In this document: positions 22,733 to 31,043 of the stretch, piece by piece | Layout: each line of letters begins with the position of its first letter | Position numbering within the stretch: position 1 is the stretch's first letter | Assembly: GCA_015277795.1 (NCBI GenBank) | Contig: CP063848.1 | Span: forward strand, 4,402,001 to 4,466,000 | DNA: 64,000 nt | From: Massilia sp. UMI-21 | Lineage (GTDB): Bacteria; Pseudomonadota; Gammaproteobacteria; Burkholderiales; Burkholderiaceae_D | Direction of reading: 5' to 3' | Position numbers and translations under genes: made by a program | The notes under the pieces: model-generated | Databases searched by the model: none | What the model saw: only the letters and a program-made list of their open reading frames with translations | What the model was told of the DNA's origin: nothing

Positions 22733-24448
22733 CTACTTGACGAGCGCCGCCGCCGTCACGAAGCTGGGGCGAATGTCATTGGGCACGCCCGGTTTCAGCT
22801 TGTCGAGCGCCTTCTGCACTTCCGGACGGATCACCACATACCTGGCCATCATCTGCTTGGCCGCGGCATAGTCGCCGGTGGCTTCGATGGTCAGGAATTC
22901 ACGGTCGAGATCGGCAACGGCGCCCTTGATCTTCTTGAAGTCCACGGAGAAGGTGCCGTCGCCGTTGGCCACGAACGCGCCCTTGTCGAGCAGGTAGTTC
23001 ACCTGGATCGCCATGCCGCGCGCATGCGAGGAGCTCAGCCCGAAGTGCAGGGTGCGGAAAGCGGATGCCAGGAAGGTGTTGTACAGCTTGCGCTCGGCGG
23101 CCGGCCCCTGTCCCAGCGTGTCCTTCAGCAGGCCCTTGTCCATCATGTAGCCCAGCGCCCACAGGCCGGTGATGTCGGCCTTGGCTTCCTCGATGGTCGA
23201 GTAGGCGTCCTTCAGGTCCTGGCGCGGGGTCGATTCCTTGCCGTCCTTCCTGGTCGTATGCGGGCCGAGGCCGTGCATGATCTCGTGCGCCAGGATGTGG
23301 GTGAAGAAGGAATCGAAGTCGAGGTCCTTCTGGTCTTGCGGGCGCAGCACCAGCTTCGAGATGGGCTTGAGGGTCGATTCGAACTTCGCTTCCTGCACGT
23401 TCTTGAGCATCACGCGCTTGGAGCCGCGCTCGCGGATCACGCGCTCGTCGTTCGGCAGGTTGTAGGCCGCGGTCTGTACGCCCATGTTGCCGTCGCCGGC
23501 GCCATACACCTGGTTGACCACCACCATCGGCGCGATGGCGCCGACCTTCGGGTTGCGATACTGCCTGGCGAGCGGTAGATTGTCTTCGAGTTCCTGCAGG
23601 TGCTTGCCGAAGAAGGCCAGCTTCTGCGTCTCCTGCTGGTCGCGCACGTTCACGTAGGCTTCGAAGGCCGCCTTGTAGCCGAACAGCTCGTCGTTATAGG
23701 TTTCGTAGGGGCCGATCGTGATGTCCACCGGCGAGTCCAGGTCCATCCAGGCGAAGTCCGAGGCCAGGTAGTCGTTGGACAGGAAGGCGTCGGCGCGCAG
23801 GCTCAGGAATTTCTTGAGCGAGGCATTGTCGGTGAGCGCCGCCGCTTCGCGCAACAGCCTGGCCAGCTGTTCCAGGTCGGCGCGGTATTCGTCCGCATAC
23901 TTCACGGTGCGGAACTTGCCGTCCGGCCCGGTGCGGATCACGGTGAAGAACCACTGCGCATCGGCCTTCTGCGCGGCGGGCAAGCCGTTCATCCAGCGTT
24001 CCAGCGCTTCCTTGCTCGCATTCTCCGGATAGAAGTTGGCGCCCAGCGGCTTCTTGGCCGGGATCTTGATGCCGGCATACTCGGCCGGCATGAAGGAAGT
24101 ATTGTCGTCGATGATCGACCACGGGCCCTTGTTCAGCCAGAAGGCGTTCTGGCGCGCACGGCCGAGTTCGGAATTGTCCTTCTGCAGGGCGGTCCACAGG
24201 GCGGCGTTGCCGGACCAGCGCTGGCGCAGCTGCAGGGTGTCGACGATCCTGGCGGCTTCGATCAGCTTGGCCATCGCGGCGCGGTCGCCCTTCGACAGCT
24301 TGGCGGTATCGGCCTTCAGCTCGGCCGGCGCGAAGCGCTTGGCCATGCCGTTCAGCTGCGCGACCGTGGCCGGCTCGGCGCAGGCCGGATTGGCAAAGGC
24401 GGCGCCGATGGCCGCGCACAGCACGAGAGGAGCAAGTAGCTTGTTCAT
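22733..24448 (-). CDS. M49-like zinc peptidase (DPP III-related), exported
   Basis: A 571-aa exported zinc peptidase related to the M49 dipeptidyl-peptidase III family. A signal peptide (residues 1-24, ending ACA) is followed by a helical N-domain. The zinc site is AHEIMHGLGPH near residue 386 with STIEEAKADITGLW near 418 as the third ligand and basic stretch. The His spacing is HEXXH rather than the HEXXXH of eukaryotic DPP III, as in many bacterial members. ATG 24448 is chosen because it starts the signal peptide; the frame is open far upstream only by chance. It lies 56 bp downstream of the YCF48-like gene on the same strand and may be co-transcribed. Confidence 0.8.
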   Translation of the reverse strand: MNKLLAPLVLCAAIGAAFANPACAEPATVAQLNGMAKRFAPAELKADTAKLSKGDRAAMAKLIEAARIVDTLQLRQRWSGNAALWTALQKDNSELGRARQNAFWLNKGPWSIIDDNTSFMPAEYAGIKIPAKKPLGANFYPENASKEALERWMNGLPAAQKADAQWFFTVIRTGPDGKFRTVKYADEYRADLEQLARLLREAAALTDNASLKKFLSLRADAFLSNDYLASDFAWMDLDSPVDITIGPYETYNDELFGYKAAFEAYVNVRDQQETQKLAFFGKHLQELEDNLPLARQYRNPKVGAIAPMVVVNQVYGAGDGNMGVQTAAYNLPNDERVIRERGSKRVMLKNVQEAKFESTLKPISKLVLRPQDQKDLDFDSFFTHILAHEIMHGLGPHTTRKDGKESTPRQDLKDAYSTIEEAKADITGLWALGYMMDKGLLKDTLGQGPAAERKLYNTFLASAFRTLHFGLSSSHARGMAIQVNYLLDKGAFVANGDGTFSVDFKKIKGAVADLDREFLTIEATGDYAAAKQMMARYVVIRPEVQKALDKLKPGVPNDIRPSFVTAAALVK

Positions 24449-24504
24449 GGTGTCTCTGGAATAGTTGTAGTCGAAGGATTGTAATTGGTTCGGTCCGGCC
24501 CGGC

Positions 24505-25554
24505 TCAGCGCAGCGCGGGCCCGCTGTACTTCATCAGCAAGCCCTTCGGGCCCACCGCCCAGCCCCGGGTCGGGCTGGAGAAGCCGACCGTGTTCACCGG
24601 CGTCTTGTCGAGTGGGGTCCAGCTCCGGCCGGCATCGCGCGAGTATCCCGATCCCGCCAGGCCGGCCGCCACCAGGGTGCGCGGCGCGCCCGGTACCGGC
24701 GCCACCACCGACAGATAGCCGGCCGGCGCCACCTCGACCGGCGTCCAGCTCGCGCCGCCATCCGCGCTGTAGGCGCCGTTGATGCCGGCCATGCGGGTTT
24801 CCTTGTAGTCGCCGCCGGCGGCGAAGCCTTCTTTCGGATTCAGAAAAGCCACCGAGAACACCCCGCGCGCGGCCGCGCCGGCCGGAATCGGCGTCGAGGA
24901 CGCACGCCAGGTCTTGCCGCGGTCGGGCGAGTGGAACACGCGCGAGCTGGCGCTGCCGCCGGTGGCGATCCAGGCATCGTCCTGGCCGGCCACGCTCAGG
25001 CAGGTGCCGCTGGCGGCGAAGGCGCCCTCGTTCGGCAGCGCGTCGAGCCCCTTGGCCGCGACCTCCTGCCAGCTGGCGCCGCCGTCGGCGGTGGTGTAGA
25101 CCTGGAAGCTGCCCTTGACCGGATCGCCGAACAGGATGCCGTTGTCCTTGTCCCAGAAGGCCATCGCGTCCCAGAAACCCTCGGCCACGCCGTTGGTGAC
25201 GACCAGGCGCCAACTGGCGCCGCCGTCGGTCGTGCGGTAGATGCGCGAGGCCGCGCCCGGCCCCGCCCCCATCACGACGGCCGTCTTCGCATCGAATGCC
25301 TGGATGTCGCGCAAGTCGATCTGCCCGGCCTCCGGCACCTGCATCGCCTGCCAGTGCACGCCGTCGACCGTGCGCAGGACCGTGCCCCTGGCGCCGCTGG
25401 CCCAGGCGACCTTGTCGCTGACGACCGACAGGCCGCGCAGTTCGGCGCTGGAGCCGCTGGGGATGGTTTGCCAGGGCGCTGGGGGAGCAGAGGCGAAGGC
25501 CGCGTTCGAGGACAGCAGGGCGGCGATGAGCAGGGCACGTGCAGGCAGGGACAT
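24505..25554 (-). CDS. Exported YCF48/BNR-repeat beta-propeller protein
   Basis: A 349-aa exported protein with signal peptide (residues 1-21). It is made of repeated propeller blades of the YCF48/BNR type: YRTTDGGASWR, YTTADGGASWQ, HSPDRGKTWR, YSADGGASWT and YSRDAGRSWT recur about every 45-50 residues. Proteins of this kind are often annotated as oxidoreductase or photosystem II stability factor-like; no cofactor site is visible, so that label is not supported. ATG 25554 has GAGGA just upstream. It precedes the M49-like peptidase (56-bp gap) and follows the efflux operon by 79 bp. A role in assembling or binding an exported protein is possible. Confidence 0.78.
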   Translation of the reverse strand: MSLPARALLIAALLSSNAAFASAPPAPWQTIPSGSSAELRGLSVVSDKVAWASGARGTVLRTVDGVHWQAMQVPEAGQIDLRDIQAFDAKTAVVMGAGPGAASRIYRTTDGGASWRLVVTNGVAEGFWDAMAFWDKDNGILFGDPVKGSFQVYTTADGGASWQEVAAKGLDALPNEGAFAASGTCLSVAGQDDAWIATGGSASSRVFHSPDRGKTWRASSTPIPAGAAARGVFSVAFLNPKEGFAAGGDYKETRMAGINGAYSADGGASWTPVEVAPAGYLSVVAPVPGAPRTLVAAGLAGSGYSRDAGRSWTPLDKTPVNTVGFSSPTRGWAVGPKGLLMKYSGPALR

Positions 25555-25633
25555 GGTTCCTCGGTGGTGGGGTGACGATGGTGCATTGTAGCGCGCCATG
25601 CATCCCCCCAGGCAAGGACGGTGCCGCCCCTGT

Positions 25634-27109
25634 TTACTCTTCGAGCGTGGCGATGGTGGCGACCGGCTCGCCCTGCTCCCAGCCGCCGCCCAGCGCACGC
25701 GCCACGGCCACGGTGGCCAGCAGGCGCTGGGTGCGGATCTGGGCCGCCGCGCGGTCCGCCGCCAGCGAGGTGCGCTGGGCATCGGTCACGTCGAGGTAGG
25801 TCGACACCCCGCGTTCGTAGCGCGCCTGCGCCACCAGCAGCGCGCGTGCCGCGGCCTGCCGCGCCTGCGCCTGCACCTCGCCCTGCTGCTGGCGCTGCCG
25901 CAGGTCCGACAGCGCATCTTCCACTTCGCGCAGGGCGCCCAGCAGACGGGTCTGGTGGTTGGCCACCGCTTCTTCGTAGCGCGCCGTCGACAGCGCCAGG
26001 TTGGCGCGGTTGCGGCCGCCATCGAACACCGGCAGCGACAGCGCCAGCGGACCGACGGAAAACTGGCGCGCGCCGCCGCTGACGAGGTCTTCCAGGTGCT
26101 TGGAGGCGAAGCCGACATTCGAGGTCAGCGACAGCGACGGATAGAACGCGCCTTCGGCCACGCCCACCTGGGCGTTGAAGGCCTTCAACTGGGCCACGCT
26201 GGCCGCCAGGTCGGGACGCTGTCCCACCAGGCTGGCCGGCAGGCCGACCGGAATGCCCGGGGGCAGCGGCAGCTGCGCGCTGTCCGTCGCTGCGGCCATC
26301 AAGGGCTGGCTGGGCGAGGCGCCCACCAGCGTGGCCAGCGCGTGTTCGACCGTATTGCGCTGGCGCTGCACCTCGTGCAGGTCGGCTTCGGCATTGGCGC
26401 GCTCGATGCGGGCGCGCGAGACATCCAGTTCGTTGGTCAGGCCGGCCCTGAAGCGGGCTTCGACGATGTCCTGGGCTTCGCGCCGTGCGGCCAGCGCGTT
26501 CTTCAGGACCGCCAGCTCGGCGTCCAGGCCGCGCAGCTGCCAGTACGAACCCGCCACCTGGCTCGACAGCAGCAGCAGCACGCCGTCGCGATCGATCTGG
26601 GCCGCCAGCGCCTGGGCGTCGGCCGCTTCCACCACGCGCCGCACCCGGCCCCACAGGTCGAGCTCATACGAGAACGAGGCGCCGACGCTGAAGTTGTTGC
26701 CTTCGATCGAACGGCCGCCCAGCGCGATGCCCTGCGCGGTCTCGGCGGAGGTGCGCGCGTTCGACACGCCCGCCCCCACCGCCACGTTCGGCGCCTGGCC
26801 TGCGCGCAATACGCCCAGCTGGGCGCGGGCCTGCAGCAGGCGCTGCGCCGCCGCCTGCACGCCCGGATTGTCGCGCAGGGCGCGCTGCTCCAGGCGGTCG
26901 AGGGTGGCGTCGCCGAATACCGTCCACCACCGCGAGGGCAGGCGCGCCGCGTCAGCCGCCGGCGCCGCATGGCGGAAGGCCGCATCGGACGCGCCGGCCG
27001 GGGCCTGGAAATCGGGACCGACGGTGGCGCAGCCGCCGAGGGCGGCGGCGAGCGCGGAGACCAGTACGAGCTTGTTCAACATAGGCATATTCTTCATGAC
27101 TCTCTTCAT
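25634..27109 (-). CDS. NodT-family outer-membrane efflux lipoprotein
   Basis: About 491 aa, a TolC/OprM-like outer-membrane channel of the NodT family. Lipobox LGGC followed by ATVGPDF is the family signature, then RWWTVFGD and two repeats of the OEP fold with long coiled-coil helices (for example QLRGLDAELAVLKNAL). Several in-frame ATGs (27109, 27097, 27088, 27082) precede the signal peptide; 27097 or 27088 would also be reasonable. It lies 6 bp after the EmrB-like gene, so the channel is made together with the pump. The operon order is adaptor, permease, channel, controlled from the promoter at 29957. Confidence 0.9.
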   Translation of the reverse strand: MKRVMKNMPMLNKLVLVSALAAALGGCATVGPDFQAPAGASDAAFRHAAPAADAARLPSRWWTVFGDATLDRLEQRALRDNPGVQAAAQRLLQARAQLGVLRAGQAPNVAVGAGVSNARTSAETAQGIALGGRSIEGNNFSVGASFSYELDLWGRVRRVVEAADAQALAAQIDRDGVLLLLSSQVAGSYWQLRGLDAELAVLKNALAARREAQDIVEARFRAGLTNELDVSRARIERANAEADLHEVQRQRNTVEHALATLVGASPSQPLMAAATDSAQLPLPPGIPVGLPASLVGQRPDLAASVAQLKAFNAQVGVAEGAFYPSLSLTSNVGFASKHLEDLVSGGARQFSVGPLALSLPVFDGGRNRANLALSTARYEEAVANHQTRLLGALREVEDALSDLRQRQQQGEVQAQARQAAARALLVAQARYERGVSTYLDVTDAQRTSLAADRAAAQIRTQRLLATVAVARALGGGWEQGEPVATIATLEE

Positions 27110-27115
27110 TCTTGA

Positions 27116-28720
27116 TCAGTGGGCGCCCGACGCGCCGCCCGGCGACTTCACCTTGTCCGCCAGCCAGATCGCGGCGATGCAGGCGATCAGCACCAGGCCG
27201 ATGATCCAGAAGCCGTCGTTGTAGGCCATGACATAGGACTCGCGCCGCACGATGCGGTCGAGCATGGCCAGCGCCTGGCCGCTTGCGGTAGCCGGGTCCA
27301 TGCCGCCCGCAATGAAGCCCTGGGTCAGCTGTTCCAGGCGCTGCTGGGTCGGCAGCGCGTAGTTCGAGACCGCTTCGCCCAGGCGCGCCGAATGAAAGTG
27401 CTCGCGCGTGGTCAGGGCCGTCGCCAGCAGCGCGATGCCGATCGAGCCGCCCAGGTTGCGGGTCATGTTGAACAGGCTCGAGGCCGACGGCATGTCCTTC
27501 GGCGGCAGTCCCTGCATCGCGAAGTTCGACAGGGTCAGCATCACGAAGGGCTGGCCGATCGCGCGGATGATCTGGGTGACCATCAGCTGGTCGTAACCGG
27601 TGCTGGCGTCCATGAAGGCGTTCATCAGGCAGGAGCCGCCGAACAGCAGCAGGCCGAAGGAGCACAGGATGCGGTTGTCGACTTTCGAGGAAAGCGCCGC
27701 CGCGAACGGCATCACGAGCAGCTGCGGCAGACCGACCCAGGCGATGACTTCGCCGATCTGCATCGGCGTGTAGCCCGCGATCTGGCCCAGGTACAGGGGC
27801 AGCAGGAAAGAGGATCCATATAAACCCATGCCGGTGACCGCCGACAGCACGGTCGCGACCAGGAAGTTGCGCTGGCCGTAGAGGCGCAGGTTCACGAAAG
27901 GGTCGGGCCGCGAGAAGCTTACCGCCACCCAGCCCAGGATGCCCACCAGCGACAGCGATGCGAAGCTCACGATGAACGAGGACTCGAACCAGTCCTTCGA
28001 ATTGCCCTCTTCCAGGAAGATGGTCAGGCAGGCCAGGCCCATCGCCATCAGGCCGATGCCGAGCCAGTCGGCATGGAACAGGGTCTTCAGGTTCGGCTTT
28101 TCCTTGTCCATCCCATACAGCATGCCGGCGATCAGGAGCACGCCCGGGACCCAGTTGATGTAGAAGATCGAGGGCCAGCCGTACAGCTCGGACAGGTAGC
28201 CGCCCAGGGTCGGGCCCATGGCCGGCGCCAGCGTGGCGGTGAGGCCGAAGATGGCCATGCCGACCGCGCGCCTGGATGCGGGCAGGCGCGTCACCACCAG
28301 CGTCATCGCCATCGGAATGAGGGCGCCGCCGGTGAAGCCCTGCAGCATGCGGAACACGATCATGCTTTCCAGGTTCCACGCCGCGCCGCACAGGGTCGAG
28401 AACACCAGGAACAGCGCGGTGGTGCCGATCATGTAGTTGCGCGCGCCGAGTGCGCGGGTAAACAGCGCGGTCATCGGGATCACGACGATCTCGGCGCACA
28501 GGTAGGCGGTCGAGATCCACGAGCCTTCTTCCTGCGTGGCCGACAGCGAGCCGAGGATGTCGCGCAGCGAGGAATTGGTGATCTGGATGTCGAGCACCGC
28601 CATGAAGGCGCCCAGCATGCCGGCGGCCACGGCGATCCAGGTGCGCGCGTCGATATGGGCGCCGTCGACCGGCGCGCCCGGGGCGGCGGCGGGCACGGCG
28701 GCCTTGCTGAGGCTGGTCAT
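27116..28720 (-). CDS. emrB: EmrB/QacA-family (DHA2) drug exporter
   Basis: A 534-aa, 14-TM proton-coupled drug exporter. Recognisable parts are AAGMLGAFMAVLDIQITNSSL in TM1 with the DHA2 Asp motif, FTRALGARNYM, MLQGFTGGALIPMAM (motif C region) and GPTLGGYLSELYGWPSIFYINW. It should pair with the membrane-fusion protein encoded 21 bp upstream and the channel 6 bp downstream to pump compounds across both membranes. ATG 28720 is clear. Substrates cannot be predicted. The TetR repressor at 30006 is its likely regulator. Confidence 0.93.
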   Translation of the reverse strand: MTSLSKAAVPAAAPGAPVDGAHIDARTWIAVAAGMLGAFMAVLDIQITNSSLRDILGSLSATQEEGSWISTAYLCAEIVVIPMTALFTRALGARNYMIGTTALFLVFSTLCGAAWNLESMIVFRMLQGFTGGALIPMAMTLVVTRLPASRRAVGMAIFGLTATLAPAMGPTLGGYLSELYGWPSIFYINWVPGVLLIAGMLYGMDKEKPNLKTLFHADWLGIGLMAMGLACLTIFLEEGNSKDWFESSFIVSFASLSLVGILGWVAVSFSRPDPFVNLRLYGQRNFLVATVLSAVTGMGLYGSSFLLPLYLGQIAGYTPMQIGEVIAWVGLPQLLVMPFAAALSSKVDNRILCSFGLLLFGGSCLMNAFMDASTGYDQLMVTQIIRAIGQPFVMLTLSNFAMQGLPPKDMPSASSLFNMTRNLGGSIGIALLATALTTREHFHSARLGEAVSNYALPTQQRLEQLTQGFIAGGMDPATASGQALAMLDRIVRRESYVMAYNDGFWIIGLVLIACIAAIWLADKVKSPGGASGAH

Positions 28721-28741
28721 TGCGGATCCTTGGGGGACGAC

Positions 28742-29890
28742 TTAGTGCGCCACAGCCGCGGTCCGGGTGGGCGCGGGCTCCTGGCCCAGTTCCACCTCGG
28801 CCACCACCGACATGCCCGGCACCAGGCGGCCGGCGTATTTCTTCACGTCGGCCGGGTCGAGCACGATCTTGACCGGCACGCGCTGGACGATCTTGGTGAA
28901 GTTGCCGGTCGCGTTATCGGCCGGCAGCAGCGCGAACTGGTTGCCCGAGGCCGGCGAGAAGCTGTGCACGCGTCCTTCAAGGTGCTTGCCGGGCAGCGCG
29001 TCGACTTCGAGCTCGACCTTCTGGCCCGGCGCCAGGCCGGCCAGCTGGGTTTCCTTGAAATTGGCGGTGACCCAGACCTCGTCCTCGACCACGGCCAGCA
29101 ACTGCTGGCCCGGCTGCACGCGCGAACCGACTTCGACGCTGCGCCTGCCGACGCGGCCCGCCACCGGCGCCACGATCCGGTTGTAGGCCAGCTGCTGGCG
29201 CGCGTCCTTCAGTTGCGCCTGCAGCACCTTGACCTGGGCCTCGAGCACGTCGCGGCCGGCAGCGGCGGCCAGCACCTGGGCGCGCGCCGCGGCGGCGCCG
29301 TCGCGGCGGGCCGCCACATCGGCGTCGGCAGCGGCGCGCGCGGCGCGCGAGGCATCGACTTCCGCCTTCGAGACTGCCTTCATGGTCTCGTTGTACAGCT
29401 GGCCGAAGCGCTCGGCGTCCTGGCGCGCACGCACCAGCTGGGCCTCGGCCTGGCGGACCTGGGCGCCGGCGGCGTCGGCCTGCGCCCGCACCTGCGCCAC
29501 CTGGGCGTCGGCCTGGGCGATCTGCTGCTGGGCGCTGGCGATCTGCGCCTCGATCTGCTCGACCCGCACGTGGTGGTCGGCCGGGTCCAGCTCGGCAATC
29601 ACGTCGCCCGCCGCCACCTTCTGGTTATCGTCGACCAGCACGCGCGTCACCACGCCCGCCACCCGCGAGGACACCGGGTGCACGCGGCCGGTGACATAGG
29701 CATTCTCGGTCTCGACAAAGTGACTGCTGCGGTACCACATGCGCCCGCCCGCGCCGAGGGCGACCAGGGCGATCAGCGCCACCACGCCCAGCACGCGCTT
29801 GTTGGGCGGCGTCTTGCCGGGCGCCGCCGGTGCCGATCCGGTAGTCGGGACTGCCGGCTGGCCTGCAGCCGGGGTGTGCGATTCTGCCAT
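28742..29890 (-). CDS. emrA: EmrA/HlyD-family membrane fusion protein
   Basis: A 382-aa periplasmic adaptor of the EmrA/HlyD type. A single TM anchor (about residues 29-50) is followed by the split biotinyl-lipoyl-like domain (ENAYVTGRVHPVSSRVAG and RIVAPVAGRVGRRSVEVG), a long Ala/Gln-rich coiled coil between them, and the beta-barrel NFKETQLAGLAPGQKVELEVD. It is the first gene of the efflux operon. The start ATG 29890 has GGAG 9 nt upstream. A half-copy of the putative operator (AATGAAA) sits in its leader at 29910. Confidence 0.93.
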   Translation of the reverse strand: MAESHTPAAGQPAVPTTGSAPAAPGKTPPNKRVLGVVALIALVALGAGGRMWYRSSHFVETENAYVTGRVHPVSSRVAGVVTRVLVDDNQKVAAGDVIAELDPADHHVRVEQIEAQIASAQQQIAQADAQVAQVRAQADAAGAQVRQAEAQLVRARQDAERFGQLYNETMKAVSKAEVDASRAARAAADADVAARRDGAAAARAQVLAAAAGRDVLEAQVKVLQAQLKDARQQLAYNRIVAPVAGRVGRRSVEVGSRVQPGQQLLAVVEDEVWVTANFKETQLAGLAPGQKVELEVDALPGKHLEGRVHSFSPASGNQFALLPADNATGNFTKIVQRVPVKIVLDPADVKKYAGRLVPGMSVVAEVELGQEPAPTRTAAVAH

Positions 29891-29928
29891 GGGGTGGAAC
29901 TCCGCTGAAAATGAAATGGGTCGTGCGC

Positions 29929-29957
29929 ATTATTCGCCAAGCGCCTGGCGAAGTCAA
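29929..29957 (-). promoter_or_regulatory. Promoter of the emrAB-OMF operon
   Basis: On the minus strand, -35 TTGACT (29957-29952) and -10 AATAAT (29934-29929) are 17 bp apart. It is close to the sigma70 consensus and lies about 40 bp upstream of the emrA start. Confidence 0.75.
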
Positions 29958-29958
29958 G

Positions 29959-29982
29959 AAATGAAACGGTTGCATTTCATTT
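29959..29982. promoter_or_regulatory. Putative TetR operator
   Basis: AAATGAAA (29959-29966) and TTTCATTT (29975-29982) form a perfect inverted repeat with an 8-bp spacer. It abuts the emrA -35 and covers the -35 of the TetR gene, the right place for autoregulation and repression of the pump. A further AATGAAA half-site lies at 29910-29916. Confidence 0.7.
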
Positions 29983-29998
29983 TGAGGTCGATTACATT
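29970..29998 (+). promoter_or_regulatory. Promoter of the TetR gene
   Basis: -35 TTGCAT (29970-29975) and -10 TACATT (29993-29998) are 17 bp apart. Transcription would start near 30005, so the TetR message would be almost leaderless; no ribosome-binding site precedes its ATG. Confidence 0.6.
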
Positions 29999-30005
29999 AC
30001 CCACC

Positions 30006-30656
30006 ATGAGCAAAGCGATTCCCGATCCCAGCCCGCCCCTGAAGTCCGCCGGCCGCCCCAAGGCCTCGGAGGTCGCGGCGCGCACCCGGGAATTGATCGA
30101 GGTCGCCGGTTGCCTGTTCCTCAAGCATGGCTACACCGGCGTGAGCCTGGAAACCATCGCCCGCGAGGCGCGGGTGGCGGTACGAACCATCTATGTGAAG
30201 TTCGGCGGCAAGGCCGGCCTGCTCAAGGCCGTGCTGGCAGCGCGGCGCGCGCGCTTTTTCCCGGCCGAGAAGATGGACGTGGACCAGCGCCCGGTGCGCG
30301 AAGTCATCGGCGAGTTCGCCGGCTATTTCTACGACATGCTGTGCGAGCCCGATGCGATGACCCTGCAGCGTGTGGTCATGGCGGAAGCCGGCAGCAATCC
30401 GGAACTGGCGGACGCGTTCTATGAAGCCGGCCCGCGCATGACGCGCGAGATGCTCGAGCGCTACTTTGCGCGCCCGGACGTACGCGCGCAGTTGCGGGTC
30501 GACGTGCCGCTGACCCTGCTGCCCTCGCACCTGATCGCCTGCATCGTCGGCGACCCGGTGGTGCGCTACCTGTTCCCGGAGCGGGAACCAGGCCGCGAAG
30601 AAGCGCATCGCCTGCTTTCCGAACGGCTAGAGTTGTTTTACCGCAGCATTTTTTGA
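30006..30656 (+). CDS. TetR-family repressor of the efflux operon
   Basis: A 216-aa TetR regulator. The DNA-binding part is at residues about 20-65 (ARTRELIEVAGCLFLKHGYT, VSLETIAREARVAVRTIYVKFGGKAGLL). The ligand-binding domain is of the common AcrR-like C-terminal type (RVVMAEAGSNPELADAFYE). ATG 30006 is chosen by family start; longer frames upstream run through the promoter region. It is divergent from emrA, with a shared operator between them. A palindrome overlaps its stop codon. Confidence 0.9.
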   Translation: MSKAIPDPSPPLKSAGRPKASEVAARTRELIEVAGCLFLKHGYTGVSLETIAREARVAVRTIYVKFGGKAGLLKAVLAARRARFFPAEKMDVDQRPVREVIGEFAGYFYDMLCEPDAMTLQRVVMAEAGSNPELADAFYEAGPRMTREMLERYFARPDVRAQLRVDVPLTLLPSHLIACIVGDPVVRYLFPEREPGREEAHRLLSERLELFYRSIF

Positions 30657-30669
30657 CCAGATGGTCAAA
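30652..30669. promoter_or_regulatory. Palindrome overlapping the TetR stop
   Basis: TTTGACC and GGTCAAA are separated by AGAT in a perfect 18-bp palindrome that includes the TetR stop codon. No T-tract follows on either strand after the stem, so an operator is likelier than a terminator. Confidence 0.5.
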
Positions 30670-30721
30670 CTTGGGTCTGTGCGGCATCGCACCGACCTGG
30701 AGCAAGTACTTGTGACATTCT

Positions 30722-30745
30722 GACATCCTTATCAAGGAGGATGTC
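30722..30745 (+). promoter_or_regulatory. Hairpin sequestering a ribosome-binding site
   Basis: GACATCCT (30722-30729) pairs perfectly with AGGATGTC (30738-30745) over an 8-nt loop. The stem takes in the last three bases of the Shine-Dalgarno AAGGAGG (30734-30740) and ends exactly before the ATG of the 15-codon ORF. It could hold translation off until opened. Confidence 0.6.
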
Positions 30746-30793
30746 ATGAACAATAAAACAACAGCGACCGTTGGCCGCGAGGAGGAAGCATGA
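30746..30793 (+). CDS. 15-aa leader peptide (putative)
   Basis: ATG 30746 opens a 15-codon frame, MNNKTTATVGREEEA, with a near-perfect AAGGAGG 5 nt upstream. Its stop overlaps the start of the next gene as ATGA. This is the layout of a translational-coupling leader. The strong ribosome-binding site is inside a hairpin. No run of one amino acid suggests classical attenuation. Confidence 0.55.
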   Translation: MNNKTTATVGREEEA

Positions 30794-30975
30794 GCAAGTC
30801 TTCTCGTTACGAATGGCGCGACCAGCAGGCAGCCCTGCAGGAGCGCGTGAAGGGTTTCCTCCAGAATCCCGACAACGAGCAACTGGAAGCAGTCGTTGCA
30901 GAAATGCGTGCCTACGCTGCCGCAGCCCAGGCAGGCACCATCGACATTCCGCAGCGCTTCATCGCATTCACGTAA
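30790..30975 (+). CDS. Small hypothetical protein (61 aa)
   Basis: A 61-aa soluble, charged protein, begins MSKSSRYEWRDQQAAL and ends IPQRFIAFT. It looks largely alpha-helical (QAALQERVKGFLQ, LEAVVAEMRAYAAAAQ), without a signal peptide, membrane segment or metal motif. GAGGAGG lies 4 nt before its ATG, and it overlaps the leader ORF by 4 bp. A good terminator follows. I do not recognise the family. The elaborate leader argues that it is a real, regulated gene. Confidence 0.65.
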   Translation: MSKSSRYEWRDQQAALQERVKGFLQNPDNEQLEAVVAEMRAYAAAAQAGTIDIPQRFIAFT

Positions 30976-30995
30976 GCAAGCGCTTACCCAACAAA

Positions 30996-31025
30996 GCCGC
31001 CCCACGCAAGCCGGGCGGTTTTTTT
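30996..31025 (+). terminator. Terminator of the 61-aa gene
   Basis: CCGCCC (30997-31002) pairs with GGGCGG (31013-31018), followed by seven T. Confidence 0.85.
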
Positions 31026-31043
31026 ACGCCCTGCCCGGGCGCT

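Noticed and set aside
24449..25615. Upstream extension of the M49 peptidase frame
   Set aside because: It runs antiparallel in another frame of the YCF48 gene. The signal peptide at 24448 is the natural start.
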